Shown one piece after another: positions 24,001 to 28,096 of a stretch of DNA of 28,096 bases. The notes beneath the pieces are model-generated. The model did not search any database and was not told the origin of the DNA. It was given only the letters and a program-made list of their open reading frames with translations. The stretch lies in NCBI GenBank assembly GCA_964438735.1, contig CAYTLW010000101.1, forward strand, positions 1 to 28,096. The letters are read 5' to 3'. Numbering within the stretch: the stretch's first letter is position 1; each line of letters begins with the position of its first letter. A program made the translations under genes and the position numbers. This DNA comes from CAYTLW01 sp964438735. GTDB taxonomy: Bacteria; Myxococcota_A; UBA9042.

Positions 24001-24567
24001 GTAGGCGCTCTTGCCCTTGACCACGCCCACGCGGGTCACCGCCCGGTGAATTTTGGCGCGGGCGATGCCGAAATCGGTCAGTTTCACGTCACCGTAGCGG
24101 GAGACCAGGATGTTGTGCGGGCTGACATCCCGATGAACGATGGCCAGGGACTCCCCGGACAAGGGGTCGACTCGCTCGTGGGCGTAGTGCAACCCCTCGG
24201 CGGCGCGAGACAGGATCCAGGCGCAGAATTCGACGGGCAGCGCCCGATCGATGCGCAGCGAATGGGAGAACATGCGCCCGAGATGAGGCCCGTCGACCAG
24301 CTCCATGGCCATGAAGAAGGAGCCATTGATCTCGCCGAGGTCAAAGACCTGCACGACATTCGGATGCAATAACGACGCCGCCAGGCGGGCCTCGTCCAGG
24401 AACATCTCGACCAGGTCTGTGCGCTCGGTATAGCCCGGCAGCAGACGCTTGATGGCCAGCTCGCGCGTGAACCCTTCGCGGCCGCGCAAGCGCGCGAAGT
24501 AGAGTTCGGCAGCGCCGCCCTCAGCGAACTTCTCGAGCAGCTCGTATTGACCGTAGCGCTCTGCCAT
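21058..24567 (-). CDS. Ser/Thr protein kinase fused to STAND-type ATPase and TPR repeats
   Basis: An 1169-residue cytoplasmic signalling protein. Residues 8-285 form a Hanks-type kinase: glycine loop FAEGGAAELYFAR, Lys40 in LAIKRLL, catalytic loop HRDVSPHN (145-152), DFG (165-167) and SPEQ. HRDVSPHN, with Ser for the usual Lys, is common in myxobacterial kinases. Residues about 370-720 form a COG3903-like STAND ATPase: P-loop GTAGIGKS (395-402), Walker B LLIVDN (471-476), GLPL (568-571) and AIDWSW. The rest is helical TPR repeats for partner binding. No membrane helix is seen. The ATG at 24567 lies 11 bases after the RCC1 stop, with a weak ribosome site, suggesting coupling. Kinase plus nucleotide switch suggests ligand-triggered signalling. 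Confidence 0.93.
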   Translation of the reverse strand: MAERYGQYELLEKFAEGGAAELYFARLRGREGFTRELAIKRLLPGYTERTDLVEMFLDEARLAASLLHPNVVQVFDLGEINGSFFMAMELVDGPHLGRMFSHSLRIDRALPVEFCAWILSRAAEGLHYAHERVDPLSGESLAIVHRDVSPHNILVSRYGDVKLTDFGIARAKIHRAVTRVGVVKGKSAYLSPEQCRGEAFNRRADVFCLGIVLYELITRRRLYREASTARARERIIGEEPLPPSVLNPEVDAVLGEIALRALRKDPRHRYQTAAEFGDALQAWLGSRNSGDVRSALSYWMSQHTAAIWTTAEVRAKRWQGQQAPVESKRMSSPQVTRHAGGSDQAVFELREESLGLHPRRTNLPRERGSFFGRAAEVRRLQRLFSSGDRLITIVGTAGIGKSRLARHFGHRLSHELGESGGVWLCDVAEHETAEGLCLAVAGALAIPLVGEGGEGSERQLARALAGRGRSLLIVDNFDRMAQHPVEVLRVWLRMAPELTVLVTSRARLKEARDGFVDVPPLDVPSAGGRAQGDAVALFLDRARLVRPDWQPDEQDAKAVVEIVRQLDGLPLALELAAARLADLEPIELLQRLSHRFEVLRAARSGKTPGQGATLRGAIDWSWTLLKTDERRSLAALSVCRGGFSLPAAVEIVGEVVARGRDPVAVVTALRDRSLLYVVDRGADLATPRFALLRSIGAYANEKLADPDRERANLRHAGHYADTCSGWAVAALGHGGSEPYGRLALETENLLIAHERCLAATPLTARHLDLARRAALALCPVLERRGPWDLLARALEAAATGQAKSADRRLEAAVGVARSRVVRHMGSPGEARRCAEEALVVARDLADDRLQGRALHQLAGAALNQSRLDEARAFVSQALDTLRAEGDLRHAGLALRRLAQIDLACGDDVAAFQRFEQAQDVLRSAGDRHAEAETEARIGSALAARGRLNDAATHLQRGLEIFRQVSSLHGEGLVLAHLGPLFALRGNHDRAREELNVAIERLVGVGDHATAALARSRLAVVRWLQGRLRDAGELAEAAAEAARELGDRALIARSVALHGAIQAASDDRSEATRTFERAMGWSQADDPPELAAAIHVCIAQLDLAGARAARAAGDAQGLARRLDRADERVVAVLDAELDAALEDMPSLDLRLLVAAWRVTRRSAAGEDQYE

Positions 24568-24578
24568 GCCTGCCGAGC

Positions 24579-26096
24579 CTACCCGCCGTCGGCGACGACC
24601 ACCACCGGCGTCGCACTGTCCTGGTCGCTGCCGTTGCCAAGCTGGCCGTACTTGTTGGCCCCCCAGCAGAGCACCTTGCCGTCGTTGCGCACCGCGCAGC
24701 TGTAATCCCAGCCGGCGGTGATGGCAGCTGCCATGGGCTTGAGCACCACCTCGTTGATCTTGCCGACGGGTTTGCCCTCGACGCCCAACTGACCCTTGGT
24801 GTTGTCGCCCCAGCAGATCACGCTGCCTTTTGCCGTGCGTCCGCAGCTGTGCGACTGGCCGACGGCGAGTTCGACCATCTTGCCCACCCCGGCGGGCTGG
24901 GCGGGGATCGCGATGGACGTGTCCTTGAGGGCATTGCTGACCTGCTCGTGCAAGTTGTTGCCCCAGCACCAGACCGTGCCGTTCGCTTCCCGGGCGCAGA
25001 CATGGGAGTCGCCACAGGCCAGCTCGACAATGCCCTTGATGTTCAACACCGCCTCGGGCTGCTTGGCCTGGTAGTTGTACTTGTATTTGCCACCACCGAT
25101 CTCACCGGCGCCGCCCTGCCCCCAACACTTGACCGAGTTGTCGGGCCAGATGGCACAGGCAAACTTGCCGCCTGCGCACATCCCCTTGATGCCCTTGACG
25201 CCGTAGGCCTTGCCGATCTGCTTGGGTTTGGCGGCGTTGGAGATGGTCGGATCGAGCAGCTTGTAGTAGCCGCCGTGGCCCCAACCCCAGAGCTCCCCAT
25301 TGCTGCGCAGCGCCAGCGAGAAGTCGCGACCGGTGGCGATCTGGTCCACCGCATCCAGTCCGAGCGCCAGCGTAGGCGACCAGGCGTCGTTGGTCTTGGT
25401 GCCATTGCCGATCTGGCCACGGAAGTTATCGCCCCAGCAGCGCACCTTGCCGTCCTTGCCCAGCGCGCAGCCGTGTTCGGAGCGGCTGGCCAACGCCTTG
25501 ATAGCGACCAACCCCAGCGCGGGCACGGGTTTGGTCTCGAAGCTCTCGGGCGCGCTCGGACCGCCCTTGCCCACCTGGCCCTGGCTGTTCCGACCCCAGC
25601 AGGAGACCTCGCCGCTGCCGTGTATGGCGCAGGTATGGGCGCCGCCGGCGGCGACGTCGACGGCCCAGGGCAGCGCCCCCAGCACGCACTTGCCAGCCTT
25701 GCACACCTTGCCGCCACCGCAGCCGGTGTTGTCGGGCACTGGCTTGGTGGTGCACTTGCAGGAGATGCAGGCGGCCTGCAGGCAGGGCTCGCCGGAAGGT
25801 GGGCAGGTATTGCCGCCGGTGCACTTGCAGCCGGCGGTGTCCGTGACCGCGACCGTGTCCGCGCCTGTGTCCGAAACCGTGACCGTGTCAGTGCCCGCGA
25901 CCGTGTCCGAAACCGTGACCGTGTCCGCGACCGTGCCCGAATCCGTGTCCGTGACCGAGCCCGTGCCCGTGTCTGTGACCGTGCCGACGTCGGCGCCGAA
26001 TTGCCCGGAGTCCGGTACATCCTGTGGGCAGCCCGACAGGAGCAGCGCCAGCCACATCACGGGCACCGTCGATCTGCCTGGATTCCTTGCGCGCAT
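24579..26096 (-). CDS. RCC1-repeat lipoprotein with paired Cys in the propeller blades
   Basis: A 505-residue surface or periplasmic lipoprotein. MRARNPGRSTVPVMWLALLL then SGC is a lipoprotein signal with Cys23 acylated. A Thr/Asp/Val-rich linker (about 36-88) leads to a Cys-rich module (CKCTGGNTC...CISCKC...GCGGGKVCKAGKC, 90-137). Residues 147-500 hold seven RCC1 repeats (for example AHTCAIHGSGEVSCWGRNSQ), forming a seven-bladed propeller. Six blades contain a Cys pair exactly ten residues apart (156/166, 210/220, 314/324, 367/377, 418/428, 467/477); blade three lacks both. The ATG at 26096 follows GGGAGCGAGG; the longer frame upstream runs antisense to the hydrolase gene. First gene of a three-gene operon with the kinase and the VKOR fusion. 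Confidence 0.9.
   Translation of the reverse strand: MRARNPGRSTVPVMWLALLLSGCPQDVPDSGQFGADVGTVTDTGTGSVTDTDSGTVADTVTVSDTVAGTDTVTVSDTGADTVAVTDTAGCKCTGGNTCPPSGEPCLQAACISCKCTTKPVPDNTGCGGGKVCKAGKCVLGALPWAVDVAAGGAHTCAIHGSGEVSCWGRNSQGQVGKGGPSAPESFETKPVPALGLVAIKALASRSEHGCALGKDGKVRCWGDNFRGQIGNGTKTNDAWSPTLALGLDAVDQIATGRDFSLALRSNGELWGWGHGGYYKLLDPTISNAAKPKQIGKAYGVKGIKGMCAGGKFACAIWPDNSVKCWGQGGAGEIGGGKYKYNYQAKQPEAVLNIKGIVELACGDSHVCAREANGTVWCWGNNLHEQVSNALKDTSIAIPAQPAGVGKMVELAVGQSHSCGRTAKGSVICWGDNTKGQLGVEGKPVGKINEVVLKPMAAAITAGWDYSCAVRNDGKVLCWGANKYGQLGNGSDQDSATPVVVVADGG
25836..25990 (-). repeat. Degenerate short tandem repeat encoding Thr/Asp/Val linker
   Basis: Imperfect repeats of a GTGTCCGNNACC-like unit on the plus strand encode TDT, TVSDT and TVAVTDT motifs in the linker of the RCC1 lipoprotein. 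The repeat is in frame and low in complexity, acting as a spacer between the lipid anchor and the folded part; its length is likely variable between strains. Confidence 0.65.
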
Positions 26097-26177
26097 CCTC
26101 GCTCCCACGAGCCCACTGATCTGCCAGCCTGGGGTCGCGCATGCAAGCGCGTGCGGAAAACCTGCCCCCGTCGCTCG

Positions 26178-26226
26178 CCGGCCGCTCTGGCCGGTGCTAG
26201 CCTGCGCCCGGGTGGCCGGTCCACCC
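26178..26226. repeat. Two short inverted repeats in the divergent gap
   Basis: The 162-base gap between the RCC1 operon and the hydrolase gene contains CCGGCC-GCTCT-GGCCGG (26178-26194) and GGGTGG-CCGGT-CCACCC (26210-26226), both perfect six-pair stems with five-base loops. They could be operators or leader hairpins for either gene. GCTAGCCT at 26196-26203 may be a -10 for the hydrolase gene, but no -35 is clear. Confidence 0.35.
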
Positions 26227-26258
26227 AACGCCCAACTGCGCAGCACGCGAGACCCTCC

Positions 26259-27302
26259 ATGAGCATCGGCCGCTTCCTCGACCAGAGCCTCGGCTTCCTG
26301 TCGCAATATCTGCACCTGCCCTGCCCGCCCCACCCGGACACCTGGACGCAGCTCGAGGCGTATATGGACCTGCCCGTGGAGGTCATGTTCCCGCCGCCAC
26401 CGGACGATCCAGCGCTGGAGGTCGGCCGGCCCATGCCCTGGCTGGGCTGCCGGCGCGAGAACCTGCGCATGACCTCGGCCCATCGCTGCATCCACCCCGA
26501 CTACGCCCAGCGCCACGCGACCGAGTACCGCAACAACCACACCCTCTGGGCCCGGCGCATCACGCCCATCCGCCGACGCAACCAGGACGTGATGATCTAC
26601 GCCCACGGCTGGATGACGCCCGGCGCCAAGGTCGAAGAGCTGGCCCTGATGCCCTGGGCGACACGCCATTTCGGCGCCGACATGATCCACCTGGACTTGC
26701 CCTTCCACGCCCGCCGGCAGCCCTCGGGCAAGCTGATTCAGGGCTCCTACTACTGGACCGCCGACCTGGTGCGCACGGTCGAGGCCGTGCGCCAGTCGAT
26801 CCTGGACATCCGCACCCTGGTCCGCTGGGCCCGCCGGCAAGGCTATCGTCGCGTCGGCGTCGCCGGCGTCAGCCTGGGCGGCGTCTTGACCATGCTCACC
26901 GCCTGCGCCGAGCCGGACCTGGACTTCGCCTGCCCCATCGTCGCCCACACCAACCTGTCGGCAGCCCTGGAGACCGCGCCCATTCTCGCGGCCATGCGGC
27001 GTGACCTCATCCGCTCCAACGTCTCCCTGAACACCGTCAGCGACCTGATGAATCGGGTCGGCTTCGCCCGTTACCCGCTGGCCATGGACAAGGAGCGCAT
27101 GCTCATCGTCGCCGCAGTCGACGACGTCTACCTGGAGCCCGAGTTCGTGCTGGGCGACTGGGAGCGCTGGGGCCGGCCGCCGATTCACTGGATCGGCGGC
27201 GGCCACATGATGATCTTCCCCAATATGGTGCCGGTGTGGTTGCGGTTGTCGCAGCTGGTACGGGAGATCCCGCCGTTGCATGGCGAGGGGCAGGCGGCGT
27301 AG
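26259..27302 (+). CDS. Alpha/beta-hydrolase-fold protein
   Basis: A 347-residue cytoplasmic hydrolase. The oxyanion region is VMIYAHGWMTP (His116-Gly117) and the nucleophile elbow is Gly203-Val-Ser205-Leu-Gly-Gly. Candidate triad partners are Asp288 or Asp289 (VAAVDDVYLEP) and His316 (IGGGHMMIF), in the correct order and spacing. A 100-residue N-terminal extension (MSIGRFLDQSLGFLSQYLHL...) is atypical and may shape the substrate site or a lid. The ATG at 26259 is the first in frame after the divergent gap; its ribosome site is weak. Esterase, lipase or peptidase activity cannot be told apart. Its stop codon directly abuts the stop codon of the convergent DUF2330 gene. Confidence 0.85.
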   Translation: MSIGRFLDQSLGFLSQYLHLPCPPHPDTWTQLEAYMDLPVEVMFPPPPDDPALEVGRPMPWLGCRRENLRMTSAHRCIHPDYAQRHATEYRNNHTLWARRITPIRRRNQDVMIYAHGWMTPGAKVEELALMPWATRHFGADMIHLDLPFHARRQPSGKLIQGSYYWTADLVRTVEAVRQSILDIRTLVRWARRQGYRRVGVAGVSLGGVLTMLTACAEPDLDFACPIVAHTNLSAALETAPILAAMRRDLIRSNVSLNTVSDLMNRVGFARYPLAMDKERMLIVAAVDDVYLEPEFVLGDWERWGRPPIHWIGGGHMMIFPNMVPVWLRLSQLVREIPPLHGEGQAA

Positions 27303-28096
27303 TCAGTCGCGACGACGGCGAGTTCCGAGCAACGCCACACAGAGCAGAACCACCCCGAATGACACGTCAGGGCCTGTATCACCGGCCCATTTCTTACGTT
27401 TCACCTGCACTTCGCCAGTCACCGGCTCCAAGTTGGACGTGTCGTGCAGCTGCAGGTCGGCGTTCAGTGCCGACGGCGCCATGCGGGTCTGCAGTCGCGT
27501 GAGCACCGGCGCGGTGATCAATCCAGCTGCGGTCGCTGCGTGGGCCAGCTCGACCGCGCCCCCGGATGCCAAGGCACGGGCGACCCACGTGTCTGGCCGC
27601 GCGTATTCAATGACAAAGCCTCGCCCTCCAGCCTCGGAGATCGTCATCTCCACCGCCTTGTCATATCCCTGCTGGATGTTGTCTGGGGTGATGAGGTGCA
27701 ACGCGGCTGGAGACAGATGCATCGTGGCGTAGTTGGCCGCCTCTTGCCGCTGGTCGGCGAGCGTCCACACCGTGGCCCCCACCCGCCACATCTTGCTGTT
27801 GGCCATGATGCGCAGGGGCAATTCGGAGGTCGCGCCGGGCCAACTGAGCCGCATGGGCACGAGGACCTCGTCGGTTTTGGAGGCTCGCTTGACGCGCATC
27901 ACCGTGAAGGACCAGCCGCGGTCGACATAGTCCTGAAGCGAGTCCACTTCCGCCGTGCCGACCGGGTATCCGTTGTCGGTGAGCCATTTCACGAGGCCCT
28001 TCGCATCGCTGGCGCCAAGCACCAGCCACTCATTAGAAACGAGGGGGCTTCCGGAAGCCCCCTCGGCCCGAAAAACGTCGTTTTCGGCCCTCACCC
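27303..28096 (-). CDS. DUF2330 protein, C-terminal part
   Basis: About 264 codons of the 3' part of a gene whose start lies beyond the right edge, if the frame is intact. The core VLGASDAKGLVKWLTDNGYP, DYVDRGWSFTVMRVKR and LPLRIMANSKMWRVGATVWT matches the C-terminal half of DUF2330 proteins, exported proteins of unknown function found in myxobacteria and others. The protein ends in a hydrophobic helix and Arg-rich tail (VSFGVVLLCVALLGTRRRRD), a C-terminal membrane anchor reminiscent of sorting signals such as MYXO-CTERM but without its Cys. Two palindromes interrupt the frame near residue 10-20 of the visible part without adding a stop, so the gene may instead be truncated at its 5' side. Confidence 0.75.
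   Translation of the reverse strand, partial: VRAENDVFRAEGASGSPLVSNEWLVLGASDAKGLVKWLTDNGYPVGTAEVDSLQDYVDRGWSFTVMRVKRASKTDEVLVPMRLSWPGATSELPLRIMANSKMWRVGATVWTLADQRQEAANYATMHLSPAALHLITPDNIQQGYDKAVEMTISEAGGRGFVIEYARPDTWVARALASGGAVELAHAATAAGLITAPVLTRLQTRMAPSALNADLQLHDTSNLEPVTGEVQVKRKKWAGDTGPDVSFGVVLLCVALLGTRRRRD
28041..28064. repeat. 24-bp perfect palindrome
   Basis: The sequence is a perfect palindrome with half-site GAGGGGGCTTCC followed by its complement, with no spacer. On the minus strand it is followed by GTTTCT, so it could act as a terminator for a gene further right. It lies inside the open frame of the DUF2330 fragment. Confidence 0.8.
28065..28089. repeat. Second, bulged inverted repeat next to the palindrome
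   Basis: GGCCCGAAAAACG (28065-28077) and CGTTTTCGGCC (28079-28089) pair with two single-base bulges and a one-base loop. Together with the neighbouring 24-bp palindrome it makes a back-to-back hairpin pair at the window edge. Confidence 0.6.

Noticed and set aside
25836..25990. Possible intergenic tandem array
   Set aside because: The repeats stay in frame inside the RCC1 lipoprotein and encode its Thr/Asp/Val linker.
26097..27281. Upstream extension of the RCC1 lipoprotein frame
   Set aside because: It runs antisense to the alpha/beta hydrolase, and the lipoprotein signal starts at 26096 behind a good ribosome site.

Overview
The window is a G+C-rich bacterial chromosome segment packed with genes on both strands. 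It fits a member of the Myxococcota or a related former deltaproteobacterial group such as Bradymonadia. This is inferred from gene content: a Ser/Thr kinase with an HRDVSPHN catalytic loop fused to a STAND-type ATPase and TPR tail, a lipoprotein with RCC1 repeats behind a Thr/Asp/Val-rich linker, an FG-GAP/ASPIC lipoprotein, an OmpA protein with thrombospondin type-3 repeats, and a DUF2330 protein with a C-terminal membrane anchor. No rRNA, tRNA, CRISPR array or insertion sequence was seen.

Layout. (1) 1-572, minus: groES followed by the 5' part of groEL. (2) 714-2794, plus: a fused winged-helix/MidA-like methyltransferase overlapping a small Rieske protein. (3) 2938-7158, plus: HEAT-repeat protein, polytopic GT-C-like membrane protein and a PECR-like SDR, tightly packed. 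(4) 7177-10707, minus: OmpA/TSP3 outer-membrane protein then FG-GAP lipoprotein. (5) 11019-15225, plus: small basic protein, amidohydrolase, HCCA-isomerase-like protein, MATE exporter and exported beta-rich protein, nearly all overlapping or abutting. (6) 15235-15486, minus: exported Gly/Cys/Lys-repeat peptide. (7) 15867-18588, plus: Tat-exported Rieske protein, monoheme outer-membrane barrel, YceI and a small two-helix membrane protein. (8) 18621-26096, minus: RCC1 lipoprotein, kinase-ATPase-TPR protein and a four-domain VKOR-DsbA-FGE-TlpA protein. (9) 26259-27302, plus: alpha/beta hydrolase. (10) 27303-28096, minus: C-terminal part of a DUF2330 protein with striking palindromes near the window edge.

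The strongest candidate for an undescribed system is block 8. One operon encodes a secreted beta-propeller lipoprotein whose blades carry Cys pairs at constant spacing, a cytoplasmic sensor/kinase ATPase, and a single membrane polypeptide joining a quinone-linked disulfide generator (VKOR), a DsbA-like oxidase, a formylglycine-generating-enzyme-like fold and a TlpA-like thioredoxin. A dedicated oxidative folding line for a surface lipoprotein is my inference. Secondary candidates are block 7 (possible periplasm to outer-membrane electron relay), block 2 (possible RRE-guided methyltransferase with Rieske partner), block 5 (possible hydrolase/isomerase/export pathway) and the HvfA/bufferin-like Cys-repeat peptide.
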